Assembly (NCBI GenBank): GCA_965220825.1
Contig: OZ244839.1
Span: 496,001 to 560,000 of the forward strand
Source of the DNA: G965220825 sp965220825
GTDB taxonomy: Bacteria; Pseudomonadota; Alphaproteobacteria; UBA828
DNA: 64,000 nt
Direction of reading: 5' to 3'
Of this stretch, positions 50,021 to 59,618 are shown piece after piece. How positions within the stretch are numbered: position 1 is the first letter of the stretch; each line of letters begins with the position of its first letter. The position numbers and the translations under genes were made by a program. The notes under the pieces were generated by a model. That model searched no databases. It was given only the letters and a program-made list of their open reading frames with translations, and was not told the DNA's origin.

Positions 50021-50228
50021 GGCTACTCCTTTCGCATTGCAAGACGGCCACGCCGCGCCCGCGCGGCGCTCGGGGTGTGGGCGCACCGTGTCTCTCGAGT
50101 AGCTTGGCCGGCTGGCGACAGTCCGCGAAGATACGTAAGGGTCACGTGCAACCTGTCGGTTCTAGTTGATATATCGCGGCGGGATTTGCAAGGGGTTTCC
50201 GTAACCGGTGCGCCATGTGCCGCCGAAT

Positions 50229-51902
50229 TCAGTCATCGTCCGACAGGTGGCGCACGGCCCATTTGATCTTGGCCGTCTCTCCGATCCGGCCCGCAAGCAC
50301 CACTTGCCGGCTGGGGCGCCGGGCCGTGCCGTCCCCGACATAGACGCTTTCGTCGACACCCATGGCGGCGCCCAGGGCGCTGAGCCGCCAGCGCGCGCCG
50401 CTCGGGAGTTGCAGCAGCGCCGCCTTTCCGTCGTCGGCGAGGACGCACCGAACGTCCGGATGCAGGTGGAAGCGCACCGCGAATTCCTTCCCACCGCGTT
50501 TTCGTTCCTCGATTCGGGTCAGCGTATCCTCGCCGCGCACATCTGCGCCGCCGGCGGCCGCATAAAGGCGGCGCCGGTGCATCAGGCCGAAGCGTGCCAC
50601 ATAGCCGTCGTGGCTGGCGTCTAGCCAGGTCGCCGCTTCCCGATCGTTGCGCGTGCGCGTCACCTTGAGCGGGCTGCGAGAGGACCCATCGTTTTCGTCG
50701 AGAGCGGCTGAGTCCGTGCCGTCCACCGCAAGGGTGCTGTGGGCCGCGGTGGAGCGCAGCGCCTGCCGCCACGCGGTGTCGTTTCCCCGCCATGCGCCAC
50801 AATTGACGATGAGACGCTCCCCGCCGGCGCTCATCTCGAAGCTCAGCGTCCCGGCATGGGCCTGGCGCCCGAGAGAGGGCGGCGCGCCCAGGTCGGTGAT
50901 GAGCGTTGCCCGTCCGCCTTCGATACGGCTGAAGCCGCCCTCCGGTGCGTCGCTTGGCACGGAACCCTTGCCGTTCGCAGGTGCAAGGGCGCTTTCGATA
51001 TGGGACGCATTCTCCTCGATACCGCCATTGAAGAGGGCGAGGCCGCCGTCGCTATGGCGGAACACCCGGAGCGCCGGTACGATTCGCCCGAGCGCCGCCG
51101 ACAGGCCCGGGGATGCCCCCTGGCCCGCCGCCTCCAACGCCGCACCGAGCTCGAAGAGGTGACGGAGCGCCGCAAGCTGGGACGACGGGCTCCGCTCGGC
51201 ATGGCTGCCGTCACGCGCAATCTGCCGTTCCAGCGTGGCGTCGAGCAACTTGATGCCCTGGGCGGCGCGCCGCCTGCCGTCCGGCATGGCGAGTGCGCCG
51301 AGAATCATGCCCTTGACCGCGACCAGCCGGGGCAGGCCCTCATCCGCGTTCCGCGCCGTGCGCGCGAGGTGGCGCGTCTGCATGGCGAGCGAATCGTGGA
51401 AGCGATCTGCAAAGCCGCGGTCGGCGCCGCGCAGCAGGAACTCCCCATTGGCGAGCCAGGCGGTGATGCGCGCCCCGGCGAGTTCGGGTTGCCAAGCCGC
51501 GATTCGCGTGACCGACTCATGGCGCTCGATCCAGTCCAGCACGAGGGCGCGCGCGCAGGCCAGCGCCTCGCCGCCGCCCACGGAACGCAGGTCGCGCAGC
51601 CAGCCGAAGCCCTGCATTTCGGCGAGCCAGTGCTCGCCGGCGCCCTCGTAGAGCCAGGGCGCCCGGCCCTCGGCGGCGCCCTCGCCGACGCGAATACTGT
51701 ATCCGCCGAAATCATAGAGATTTGCGAGCAGGGCCCGGCCCCGCTCCTCACTGCCGGGAATGAGGTCCGGGACGGGTGACGGGAGCCCACGGGCCGCCCT
51801 GTTTGCGCCGGTCGTGCCGGCGCTTCCGCCGAGACGCCGCAGCGCGTTCAACAGGGAACCGACGCCGGGTGCGCGGGAGAGCTCTCTCTCGTGGACGCTC
51901 AT
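50229..51902 (-). CDS. heparinase II/III family protein
   Basis: A 557-aa protein with an N-terminal alpha-toroid domain (YDFGGYSIRVGEGAAEGRAP, WLANGEFLLRGADRG) and a C-terminal beta-sandwich (AHAGTLSFEMSAGGERLIVN then CGAWRGNDTAWRQ; AAHSTLAVDGTDSA). The heparinase II/III-like family includes polysaccharide lyases, but the alphaproteobacterial form beside rsmB and rpe is a conserved chromosomal gene of unproven substrate. No signal peptide is visible. It follows rpe by 12 bp on the same strand. Confidence 0.88.
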   Translation of the reverse strand: MSVHERELSRAPGVGSLLNALRRLGGSAGTTGANRAARGLPSPVPDLIPGSEERGRALLANLYDFGGYSIRVGEGAAEGRAPWLYEGAGEHWLAEMQGFGWLRDLRSVGGGEALACARALVLDWIERHESVTRIAAWQPELAGARITAWLANGEFLLRGADRGFADRFHDSLAMQTRHLARTARNADEGLPRLVAVKGMILGALAMPDGRRRAAQGIKLLDATLERQIARDGSHAERSPSSQLAALRHLFELGAALEAAGQGASPGLSAALGRIVPALRVFRHSDGGLALFNGGIEENASHIESALAPANGKGSVPSDAPEGGFSRIEGGRATLITDLGAPPSLGRQAHAGTLSFEMSAGGERLIVNCGAWRGNDTAWRQALRSTAAHSTLAVDGTDSAALDENDGSSRSPLKVTRTRNDREAATWLDASHDGYVARFGLMHRRRLYAAAGGADVRGEDTLTRIEERKRGGKEFAVRFHLHPDVRCVLADDGKAALLQLPSGARWRLSALGAAMGVDESVYVGDGTARRPSRQVVLAGRIGETAKIKWAVRHLSDDD

Positions 51903-51914
51903 GGTCCGAAGACG

Positions 51915-52631
51915 TCAGGACACCGCGTCAAGCGGGCGAACCACTCTCGCATCGGCGCTCGATTGGGCGGCTGCCCGCAGCCGGGCGATATTCTCCCCAT
52001 AGTGTGCCGGGCCGCCGCGAAAGCTCGCGGTGCCGGCCACCAGCACGGTCGCGCCGGCGTCCGCCGCCGGGCCAGCGGTGTTTTCGTCGATGCCGCCGTC
52101 GACTTGAAGCGCGATCGGCCGCGCGCATGCGTCGATCAGCGCGCGAACCTCCCGTATCTTTTCGAGCTGGCTCGGGATGAACGCCTGGCCGCCGAAGCCC
52201 GGATTCACGGTCATCACCAGCACCAGATCCACGTCTTCGAGCACCGGCTCGATCGCGCGTCCGGGTGTCGCCGGGCAGAGCGCGACGCCCGCCTGCTTGT
52301 CCGCGGCTTTGATGCGCTGGATCGTCCGATGCAGGTGGGGCCCCGCTTCGGCGTGCACGGTGATGCCGTCCGCCCCGGCTTCGACGAAGGCGTCGATATG
52401 AGGCTCGGCCGGTTCGACCATGAGATGGACGTCCATCGGCAGGGCGCAGTGCGGGCGGAGCGCGGCCACCACACCCGCCCCTATGGTGAGGTTGGGGACG
52501 AAATGCCCGTCCATCACGTCGATATGGATCGCGTCGGCGCCCGCTTCCGCCATCGCGCGGGCTTCCGCTCCGAGGTGCGAAAAATCCGCCGCCAGGAGGG
52601 AGGGTGAAATCAGATGCTGTCTCCGCCCCAT
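51915..52631 (-). CDS. rpe: ribulose-phosphate 3-epimerase
   Basis: A 238-aa TIM-barrel epimerase interconverting ribulose 5-phosphate and xylulose 5-phosphate (pentose phosphate and Calvin routes). The signature begins ISPSLLAADFSHLGAEARAM, with DAIHIDVMDGHFVPNLTIG (metal-binding His/Asp), MTVNPGFGGQAFIP and LQVDGGIDENTAG. The length is normal. It lies between rsmB and the heparinase gene on the minus strand, an arrangement common in alphaproteobacteria. The chain ends with an Arg/Val/Ser tail that looks slightly extended. Confidence 0.95.
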   Translation of the reverse strand: MGRRQHLISPSLLAADFSHLGAEARAMAEAGADAIHIDVMDGHFVPNLTIGAGVVAALRPHCALPMDVHLMVEPAEPHIDAFVEAGADGITVHAEAGPHLHRTIQRIKAADKQAGVALCPATPGRAIEPVLEDVDLVLVMTVNPGFGGQAFIPSQLEKIREVRALIDACARPIALQVDGGIDENTAGPAADAGATVLVAGTASFRGGPAHYGENIARLRAAAQSSADARVVRPLDAVS

Positions 52632-52651
52632 GAGGAGGGGTTGCTATCAGC

Positions 52652-53959
52652 TTAGCCGGTGCGCCGCAAGCGAGCGGCGTAAAAGCCGTCCATACCGCCC
52701 GAATCGGCGAGATGGCAGGGCAGGGTTCTGAGGTCGCCCGCCGGTGACAAGGCGTCGGCGAGGCCCCCGATCTCTTCCACCCGCACCGGCTCGCGCTTGA
52801 AGTGGCGTCCCGCCGCGAGGAAGGACTCGACCCGCTCCTCGCATTCCTCCGGTTGCAGGGAGCAGGCCGCGTAGACCAGCAAGCCCCCGGGTGCCGTCAT
52901 TTCGGCCGCGGCGGCCAGCAGCTTGCCCTGAAGGGCGGAAAGCCGGGTCAGGTCGGCGGGAGTGCGGAGGCGAGGGATGTCCGGGTGCCGCCGGATGGTA
53001 CCGGTCGCCGAACAGGGTGCATCGAGGAGTACGGCGTCCGCCGACCGTTCGGGGCGCCATGTGCGCGCGTCCGCTTCCACGATCTCCGCATCCAGGCCGA
53101 GCCGTGCGAGATTTGTTGCGAGGAGGGCGGCGCGTCCCCGCGAGCGCTCCACGGCGGTCGTCCGTGCGCCGCCCGCGGCGAGTTGTGCGGTCTTTCCGCC
53201 GGGGGCCGCGCCGATCTCCACCACCTGCCTGCCTTGAAGCGGGCCCAGCAGCCGGACGGGCAGCGCGGCCGCTGCGTCCTGCACCCACCAGGCGCCCGCG
53301 TCATATCCCGGCAGGTTCTCGACCGCCCCTGCCGCCCGAAGCCGCAGAGAGCCGTTCGGCAGCAACGCACCGCCAAGCCGTTCGGCCCAGGCGGGGCCAT
53401 CGGCGGCGACGGAGACGTCCAGCGGGGGCTCTTTCAGATGAGTTTCGGCGATGGCGCGGCATTGCGCGTCCCCATAGGCTCTTCGCCAAGAGTCCCAAAG
53501 CCAGTCCGGCGTGTTGACGCGCGGCGCATCCAGCATCTCGATTGCGTCGATTTCGCGGGCGGCCCTGCGAAGCACGGCGTTGAGCAGTCCGCGGTAGGGA
53601 GAGAGGGATGGCGTGTTCGCAAGCGCCACCGTACGGTCCACCGCGGCATGGGCGGGCGTGCTCAGATAGACAAGCTGGCAGACGCCGAGGCGAAGCAGGT
53701 CCTGCACCCGGCCGCGGCGCGGCGGCAGCGGCCGCGCCATGAGGCCCGCCAGGAATGCGTCGATCTGGCCCATTCGCCTGAGGGTGGTAAGCACCAGCAT
53801 GCGGGCCAAGCCGCTGTCGCGCCGTGCGCGGCCGCCCCCTCCGAACGCCTCCGCCGGGGTGCGCCCACGACGCAGGATCGCATCGAGCATCTCGGCAGCC
53901 GCCCGGCGGCCCTCGTCGCCGGTCGCGGCCCCCATGGCGTTCGGCGTCTCCCGGGTCAT
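52652..53959 (-). CDS. rsmB: 16S rRNA (cytosine-C5) methyltransferase
   Basis: A 435-aa NOL1/NOP2/Sun-family enzyme. An N-terminal NusB-like domain (EMLDAILRRGRTPAEAF, AAVDRTVALANTPSLSPYR) is followed by the methyltransferase domain with VVEIGAAPGGKTAQLAA, the motif IV cysteine in LLDAPCSATGTIRRHPD and the second cysteine in VYAACSLQPEE. It methylates a cytosine in 16S rRNA. The ATG at 53959 is chosen: the longer frame starting at 54091 would run into the tRNA-Gly gene. ATG 54022 is another option without a ribosome site. Confidence 0.92.
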   Translation of the reverse strand: MTRETPNAMGAATGDEGRRAAAEMLDAILRRGRTPAEAFGGGGRARRDSGLARMLVLTTLRRMGQIDAFLAGLMARPLPPRRGRVQDLLRLGVCQLVYLSTPAHAAVDRTVALANTPSLSPYRGLLNAVLRRAAREIDAIEMLDAPRVNTPDWLWDSWRRAYGDAQCRAIAETHLKEPPLDVSVAADGPAWAERLGGALLPNGSLRLRAAGAVENLPGYDAGAWWVQDAAAALPVRLLGPLQGRQVVEIGAAPGGKTAQLAAGGARTTAVERSRGRAALLATNLARLGLDAEIVEADARTWRPERSADAVLLDAPCSATGTIRRHPDIPRLRTPADLTRLSALQGKLLAAAAEMTAPGGLLVYAACSLQPEECEERVESFLAAGRHFKREPVRVEEIGGLADALSPAGDLRTLPCHLADSGGMDGFYAARLRRTG

Positions 53960-54076
53960 CGGCGGCCGTCCTCTCGCGGACCGATGCGTCTGGCGTTCCG
54001 GCGTGTCTCCTCTATCGGACATGATGTTCGCAACCGCTTGCCGCAATGACGCCCGCCGGCCTATGGTTCGCGGAAG

Positions 54077-54147
54077 GCGGGTGTAGCTCAATGGTAGAGC
54101 AGAAGCTTCCCAAGCTTACGACGAGGGTTCGATTCCCTTCACCCGCT
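54077..54147 (+). tRNA. tRNA-Gly (anticodon CCC)
   Basis: A 71-nt cloverleaf: acceptor GCGGGTG / CACCCGC, a D-arm GCTCaatggtaGAGC, anticodon loop TTCCCAA (CCC) closed by a GAAGC/GCTTA stem with one mismatch, a short variable loop and a T-arm AGGGTTCGATTCCCT. CCA is not encoded (TCCG follows). It lies between rsmB (minus) and the MFS gene (plus). Confidence 0.95.
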
Positions 54148-54181
54148 CCGTCTCCTCCAAGGCCCGCCGCGCGCAATCCCC

Positions 54182-55414
54182 ATGCGCGCCGAGGCGGTCG
54201 GTAAGCGCCCGATGTCGAGCCGCCCCCGCATCCTCTTCATCAACGCCGGTCACGCGCTCGATCACCTCTTCATGCTGCTGTACCCGACGGTGGTTCTCAC
54301 CCTCGAAGGCGTGTTCGACCGATCCTACGGAGAACTGCTTGCGCTCTCCGTCCCCGGCTTCATCGCCTTTGCCGCGGGGACGCTGCCTGCGGGTTGGCTC
54401 GGGGACCGCTGGAGCCGCCCGGCCATGCTGGCGGTCTTCTTCCTCGGTGTCGGCGTTGCGAGCTGCCTCACGGGGCTTGCGCGCACACCCTTCGAGCTTG
54501 CCGCCGGGCTGACGCTCGTCGGCTTGTTCGCATCCATCTACCACCCCGTCGGCATCGCCATGCTGGTGGAGGGGCGGGAGAAGGTGGGCAAGCTCCTCGG
54601 GATCAACGGCGTTGCCGGAAATATGGGCGTGGCGGCTGCCGCGGTGGTCGCCGCGTCGCTGAGCGAGGCGGTGGGGTGGCGCGCGGCGTTCATCGTTCCC
54701 GGAGTCCTCTCGGTCCTGGTGGGTATCGCCTTCGTGGCCACCTGCCGCGCGTGGCGCAACGCGGCGGTGGATCGCGTGCGCGACCGGCTAGGCGAGGGGG
54801 AAGGGACGGCGTCGCGCACCTTGCTGCGTCTGGTGCTGGTCATCGGCATCGCGACCGCACTGACGGGGATGACGTTCAACGCCGTCACCGTCGCGCTCCC
54901 CAAGCTGTTCGACGAGGGCTTGCGCGGCGTCGCCGATAACGCGCTCGGCGTCGGCGGTCTGGTCACGCTGGTGATAGCGGCGGCGTCCTTCGCGCAGATC
55001 GCCGTGGGCTGGCTGATCGACCGCTATCCGGCGAAGCCCGTATGGATCGTCGTGCTGTTCGCCCAGGCCCCGTTGATCGCGCTCGCCGGTCTGCTGGCGG
55101 GCCACGGTCTGGTAATCCTGGCGTTTGCCATGATGCTGGCGATCATCGGCGAAATTCCCATTCAGGACGCGCTGGTGGCGCGTTACACGGCGGAACGCTG
55201 GCGCGCCAGAGTCTTCGGCGTCAAGTTCCTGCTGGGGCTCGGCGCGAGCGCCATGGCGGTCCCGCTCGTCGCCGGGATGCACGAGCTTTCCGGCGGCTTC
55301 GCCTGGCTCTTCGCGGGCCTCGGCGCATCCGCCGCCCTGGTGGCCGTGGTCGCCTTCTGGCTCCCGGGCGGCGCCGCCCCCGGCGCCTCCTATCCCGCGG
55401 GAGCCCGTGCGTGA
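54182..55414 (+). CDS. MFS transporter
   Basis: A 410-aa major-facilitator carrier with about 12 helices. The first, ILFINAGHALDHLFMLLYP, and the loop AGWLGDRWSRPAML show the MFS motif A; HPVGIAMLV and GINGVAGNMGVAAAAVVA resemble the fosmidomycin-resistance/sugar-exporter type. A second DRYP-like loop (WLIDRYPAKPVWI) marks the second half. The start is ATG 54182 or 54212. It is followed on the same strand by the CurA-like reductase (79-bp gap). The substrate is unknown. Confidence 0.88.
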   Translation: MRAEAVGKRPMSSRPRILFINAGHALDHLFMLLYPTVVLTLEGVFDRSYGELLALSVPGFIAFAAGTLPAGWLGDRWSRPAMLAVFFLGVGVASCLTGLARTPFELAAGLTLVGLFASIYHPVGIAMLVEGREKVGKLLGINGVAGNMGVAAAAVVAASLSEAVGWRAAFIVPGVLSVLVGIAFVATCRAWRNAAVDRVRDRLGEGEGTASRTLLRLVLVIGIATALTGMTFNAVTVALPKLFDEGLRGVADNALGVGGLVTLVIAAASFAQIAVGWLIDRYPAKPVWIVVLFAQAPLIALAGLLAGHGLVILAFAMMLAIIGEIPIQDALVARYTAERWRARVFGVKFLLGLGASAMAVPLVAGMHELSGGFAWLFAGLGASAALVAVVAFWLPGGAAPGASYPAGARA

Positions 55415-55493
55415 TTCGCGCTCCACTCGACAGGTAAGACGGCTTCGAAGAGGATGCCCGAAACCGGGAAGGGCCGTAGGCAGAGGAGTCGCC

Positions 55494-56510
55494 ATGACCG
55501 CCGAGAACAACCGTCAAGTCAGGCTCGCGGCACGGCCCGTGGGGTTGCCGCAGGAAAGCGACTTCGAGCTTGCCGAGAGGCCGGTGCCGCAGCCCGCACC
55601 GGGGCAGGCGCTCATACGCGTGCTCTATCTCTCTCTCGATCCCTACATGCGGGGCCGCATGAGCGGCGGCAAGTCCTATGCGGCGCCGGTGCGGGTGGGC
55701 GGCGTGATGACCGGCGGCGCGGTGGGCGAGGTGGTGTGCTCGGAGGCTGGCGAGCTTGCGCCGGGCGATCTGGTGGAGGGTTATCTGGGCTGGCAGGAAT
55801 ATGCGGTCGCCGCCCCCGGGCAGGTGCGCAAGCTTCCCGAGTCCCGGCATCCCATCTCCTACGCGCTCGGGATTCTCGGAATGCCGGGCATGACCGCCTA
55901 TTTCGGGCTCTTCGAGGTGGCGCGGCCCCGGGCGGGCGACACGGTGGTGGTCTCCGCGGCGTCGGGCGCGGTGGGCTCGGTGGTGGGGCAGCTTGCAAAG
56001 CTCGCGGGCTGCCGTGTCGTCGGCACCGTCGGAAGCGAGCGCAAGGCGGCCTATATCCGCGAGACGCTCGGCTTCGACGCCGCCATCGACTACCGGGCGG
56101 TGGCGGATGTGGGCGCCGCGCTGGATGAAGCCTGTCCGGCGGGTGTGGACGTCTATTTCGACAATGTGGGCGGCCCCGTCACCGACGCCGTGATGGCGCG
56201 CCTCGCATTCAAGGCGCGCGTCGCCGTCTGCGGCTATATCCATCACTACAACATGACCGAGCCCTATCTGGCGCCGAGTCACCTTCGCCCGATCCTGATC
56301 AACCGCGCGCGGGTCGAGGGCTTTCTCGTGTTCGACTGGGAAGACCGCTATCCGGAGGCGGTCGAGCGGCTCACGCGCTGGCTCGACGAAGGCTGCCTCG
56401 TCTACCGGGAGGATGTGGTTGAAGGCCTGGAGAATGCGCCCGGCGCCTTCCTGCGCCTCTTTGACGGCAGCAATTTCGGCAAGCTTCTGATCAAGGTCGC
56501 GGAGCGCTGA
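55494..56510 (+). CDS. NADP-dependent alkenal/enone oxidoreductase (CurA / leukotriene B4 dehydrogenase-like)
   Basis: A 338-aa MDR-family reductase of the NADPH-dependent double-bond reductase class. Its landmarks are LSLDPYMRGRMSGGKSYAAP, GYLGWQEYAV, LGMPGMTAYFGLFEVARP, SAASGAVGSVVGQLAKLAG and VDVYFDNVGGPVTDAVM. Members reduce C=C bonds of enones and alkenals. ATG 55494 follows GAGGAG. It lies directly ahead of an Ldh2-type dehydrogenase (4-bp gap) and a flavin monooxygenase, so it may be a step in their pathway. Confidence 0.9.
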   Translation: MTAENNRQVRLAARPVGLPQESDFELAERPVPQPAPGQALIRVLYLSLDPYMRGRMSGGKSYAAPVRVGGVMTGGAVGEVVCSEAGELAPGDLVEGYLGWQEYAVAAPGQVRKLPESRHPISYALGILGMPGMTAYFGLFEVARPRAGDTVVVSAASGAVGSVVGQLAKLAGCRVVGTVGSERKAAYIRETLGFDAAIDYRAVADVGAALDEACPAGVDVYFDNVGGPVTDAVMARLAFKARVAVCGYIHHYNMTEPYLAPSHLRPILINRARVEGFLVFDWEDRYPEAVERLTRWLDEGCLVYREDVVEGLENAPGAFLRLFDGSNFGKLLIKVAER

Positions 56511-56514
56511 GGCC

Positions 56515-57639
56515 ATGAGCGGTGCCGGCGCCGGCGGCGTGATCGCGCCGCGGGAAACCGTGTGCGCCCTGATTGACGATATCTATGGGGCGCTGGGCTT
56601 CACCGCTGGCGAATATGCGACGCTTGCGGAGGTTCTGCTGGAAGCCAGCGATGCCGGCTACCACTCGCACGGCGTGATGCGGATCCCTACTTTCGCCGAA
56701 GACACGCGGGCCGGGCGGATTGCGCCTGCGACGGCGCCGAAGATAGAGCACGAGACGGCTGCCGCGGCCGTGATCGATGCGCGCCGCTGCCTGGGGCCGG
56801 TGTCGACCGTCTTTGCCGTGGAGCAGGCCACCGCCAAGGCGCGGACGGCGGGTATAGGCTGTGCTCTCGTCCATAACGGCAACGATGTGGCACGGCTCGG
56901 CGCCTATGTAGGCGCACCGGCGCGGGACGGGCTGATCGTGCTTCTGATGGTGAACGATGCGGGCGGCGGCGCCTGTGTCGCGCCGTTCGGCGGGGCGGCG
57001 CCCTTTCTCAGCACCAATCCGCTGGCGGCGGGCATCCCCCGCGGACGTGGCGTTCAGCCGCTCGCCATCGACCTCTCCACCAGCGTCGCGGCGCTCGGCC
57101 GGGTGAGGATGGCGGCCAACCGGGGAGAGGCGGTGCCGGAAGGCTGGCTGGTGGACGGCAGCGGCCGCCCCACCACCGATCCCGCCGCATTCTTCACGCG
57201 CCCCCGCGAGGCGGCCCTGCGGCCTCTCGGCGGTGCATCGGAGGGCCACAAGGGCTTTCTGCTGAGCCTTGTCGTCGACGCGTTCGCCGGCGCCCTGACC
57301 GGTGCCGGGGCGAGCTCGGGTCGCGAGGAGGAGGATCGCGGGAACGGCCTTTTCGTTCTCGTGGCGGACCCGGAAGCGCTCGGCACGGGCCGCGTGTTCG
57401 CCCGCGAGATGGAAGCTCTTGCCGCCGGCCTCAAGGCGGTGCCGCCCGCGCCCGGCGGGAGCGGCGTGCGCCTTCCCGGCGAGCGCCTTGACGGCACGCC
57501 CGCCGAGGCGTTTCCCATCGACGCCCCCACCTGGGGTCGGATCGCCGTACTCGTCGATGCGCTCGGCCTCTCCCGCGATTATCCGGTGACGGACGCGCCC
57601 GCCCACTCTTGCCCCCCGGGTGGTGGCGCCGCATCATGA
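56515..57639 (+). CDS. malate/L-lactate/ureidoglycolate dehydrogenase family (Ldh2)
   Basis: A 374-aa NAD(P)-dependent dehydrogenase of the LDH2/MDH2 fold (unrelated to Rossmann lactate dehydrogenases). DAGYHSHGVMRIPTFAEDTR carries the conserved active-site HG.xR, followed by GPVSTVFAVEQATAKAR, FLSTNPLAAGIPRG and ASEGHKGFLLSLVVDAFAGAL. Relatives oxidise malate, L-lactate, ureidoglycolate or reduce cyclic imines. It begins 4 bp after the CurA-like gene and is 63 bp before the flavin monooxygenase. The ureidoglycolate option would fit the amide-catabolism theme but is not proven. Confidence 0.88.
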   Translation: MSGAGAGGVIAPRETVCALIDDIYGALGFTAGEYATLAEVLLEASDAGYHSHGVMRIPTFAEDTRAGRIAPATAPKIEHETAAAAVIDARRCLGPVSTVFAVEQATAKARTAGIGCALVHNGNDVARLGAYVGAPARDGLIVLLMVNDAGGGACVAPFGGAAPFLSTNPLAAGIPRGRGVQPLAIDLSTSVAALGRVRMAANRGEAVPEGWLVDGSGRPTTDPAAFFTRPREAALRPLGGASEGHKGFLLSLVVDAFAGALTGAGASSGREEEDRGNGLFVLVADPEALGTGRVFAREMEALAAGLKAVPPAPGGSGVRLPGERLDGTPAEAFPIDAPTWGRIAVLVDALGLSRDYPVTDAPAHSCPPGGGAAS

Positions 57640-57702
57640 TCGGATCGCCGGGCACCACCCGGCGGCCATGCCAGACGCCCGTCCTCTGATCGGGAAACGC
57701 AT

Positions 57703-58860
57703 ATGCAGGTCGATCTCGGCGACCTCCTGCCGGCGCTTCGCGCGAACCGGGAAAAGACCCGCGAGAACCGCAAGGTCCTGCCCGAAATACGCGACCTGAT
57801 CCGTGAATCGGGCGTGGCCCGGCTCCTGCAGCCGGTGCGCTATGGCGGGCGGGGCGGCCCTCTCCCCGATATCGTCGATCCGGTTTCCGCCGTTGGTGCC
57901 GCCTGCGGCTCCACCGGCTGGGCGGCCGTGCAATATGTGCTGCACGCCTTCATGGTCTCCCAATGGCCCGAAGAGGCCCAGGACGAGGTCTGGAGCGAAG
58001 ACCCGAAAAACCTTCTCGCCGGGATCCTTATCGCAAGCCTCGGCCGTTACGTCCCGGTGGAGGGCGGCTATCGGGTGAGCGGCCGCTGGCCTTTCGTCAC
58101 GGGCGTCGACACATGCGACTGGTGCATCGTTACCGGCTACGAGGACGGCAAGGCCGGCGTCCACGAGAGCCATCTCCATTTTCTGCTCAGGCGCGACGAG
58201 GTGGAGATCCTCGATACCTGGCGCGCGCTCGGGCTGCGTGGCAGCGGCACCAACGATGTCCGTCTGCAGAAATATTTCGTGCCGGCGCACCGGGCGCTCT
58301 CCATGGAGGCGTTGCGGGGCGGCGATTCACCCGGCGGCCACTGGCGCGAGCGGCCGTTCTACCGGCTGCCGAGCTACCCGATCTTCGGCATCGGAATCAC
58401 CGCGGCGGCGGTGGGCATCGCACTCGAGATCGTGGCCGAATATGGCGGGATCGCCAAGAAGAAGGGCTCGATCATGTCGGAGAAGAACGTGGCGGCCTTC
58501 GCGTCCCAGCACATCAAGTTTGCGGAGGCCCGGTGCCTTGTGGACTCTGCCAAGCGGATGCTGGTAACGGCGGCGGAGGAGCTTGCCGCCATCGCCGAAG
58601 ACGAGGGCCGCCTTCCGAGCCTGGAGGAGCGCGCCCGCTGCCGGGCCTACGCCGCCTGTGCCGGCAACCTCGCCATGGACGCATCCCGCATCGTCTGGGA
58701 TCTCTCGGGCGCCGCGAGCGTCTACAGCGCGAGCGCGCTCGGCAATCTCTTCACCGACATGATGGTCGCCAACCAGCACTTCACCCAGAACAAGGATGTG
58801 AACTTCACCACCTACGGGCGCATGCTGTACGGGCTCGAGATCGACAATCCGACGCTGTGA
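57703..58860 (+). CDS. acyl-CoA dehydrogenase-fold flavin monooxygenase (group D), second copy
   Basis: A 385-aa paralogue of the 2080-3252 protein. The shared parts are GYRVSGRWPFVTGVDTC, DTWRALGLRGSGTNDVRL, GAASVYSASALGNLFTDMMV and the end HFTQNKDVNFTTYGRMLYG. It would hydroxylate a small aromatic or heterocycle with a partner flavin reductase not found next to it. ATG 57703 is at the start of the recognisable domain. An amidohydrolase paralogue lies about 2 kb downstream on the other strand (60891-62162), echoing the pair at 2-4.5 kb. Confidence 0.85.
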   Translation: MQVDLGDLLPALRANREKTRENRKVLPEIRDLIRESGVARLLQPVRYGGRGGPLPDIVDPVSAVGAACGSTGWAAVQYVLHAFMVSQWPEEAQDEVWSEDPKNLLAGILIASLGRYVPVEGGYRVSGRWPFVTGVDTCDWCIVTGYEDGKAGVHESHLHFLLRRDEVEILDTWRALGLRGSGTNDVRLQKYFVPAHRALSMEALRGGDSPGGHWRERPFYRLPSYPIFGIGITAAAVGIALEIVAEYGGIAKKKGSIMSEKNVAAFASQHIKFAEARCLVDSAKRMLVTAAEELAAIAEDEGRLPSLEERARCRAYAACAGNLAMDASRIVWDLSGAASVYSASALGNLFTDMMVANQHFTQNKDVNFTTYGRMLYGLEIDNPTL

Positions 58861-58869
58861 TTGCAGGCT

Positions 58870-59376
58870 TCAGCGGTCGATACGGCACTCGATGCGCCAG
58901 TCGACGGCGCCCGCCTTGTCCCGCCGGTCGTAGCTCACCCGGGATTTCTTCAATTGCTCCCTGGCAATGGCGGCGAGGCCGTCGCGCACATCCGCCGGGA
59001 TGTCCTCCAGGTCGAGGGTGAGCGTGATCGGCGCCGGCCTGCGGCGGGGCTTGGCCTTCTTCCGCCCGGCTCGGGGCGTCTCCGCCATGCCGTCATTGCC
59101 GCCCCAGATCGCGTCCCAGCCGCTGCGATAGGCGGGGGTGCGCACGCTCGAGAAATAGCCGTAATGAACGTCCTTCGCGCCGCCGATGGATTCGCGGGCG
59201 GATTTGCCGTCCTTCTTGGAGTCGCCGGCCTTGGAGTCGCCGGATGCCGGCGTGGTCGAGGCGGTGGAGGTGCTGCCGCTCTCGGCCTTCTCCGGGGCGC
59301 TCTTGGTCTCGGTCTTCTTGCTCTCCGCCTTCGGCGCGGCGGTCTTGGTGGCCTTCTTGCCCTTGGTCTCGCTCAT
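58870..59376 (-). CDS. conserved hypothetical protein with K/S/T/A-rich N terminus
   Basis: A 168-aa protein. The first 60 or so residues are low-complexity Lys/Ser/Thr/Ala/Glu (MSETKGKKATKTAAPKAESK). A conserved-looking stretch follows, GGAKDVHYGYFSSVRTPAYR then SGWDAIWGG, then a basic patch RAGRKKAKPRRRPAP and an acidic-helical end. The pattern looks like an alphaproteobacterial protein of unknown function, and a nucleic-acid or acid-associated role is only suggested by charge. Ends 9 bp beyond the stop of the convergent monooxygenase gene. Confidence 0.65.
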   Translation of the reverse strand: MSETKGKKATKTAAPKAESKKTETKSAPEKAESGSTSTASTTPASGDSKAGDSKKDGKSARESIGGAKDVHYGYFSSVRTPAYRSGWDAIWGGNDGMAETPRAGRKKAKPRRRPAPITLTLDLEDIPADVRDGLAAIAREQLKKSRVSYDRRDKAGAVDWRIECRIDR

Positions 59377-59618
59377 CGCTGCCGCTCATCGATCATGACG
59401 GCGTGGATTTAGTGCGCGGAGGCGCATTTGTCGAGGGGTTGTCCTCGTTCAGGACGTTTGAGACGGTGGAGTTCCTTCGGCTGTCCGATCGGAAAGGCAT
59501 GGCGGCCTGCAGCTTGTCGAGGAGCGAGCTGGAACCGTGGCCCCGGTGGCGCCGCTCAAGTCCGGCGAACCGGCGTTATGGACGGTCGCGCGTCGCCCGA
59601 ACGAACTGTCCCTTTTTT

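Noticed and set aside
53960..54091. Longer rsmB start at 54091
   Set aside because: It would overlap the tRNA-Gly gene, and the extra residues do not resemble RsmB N termini.
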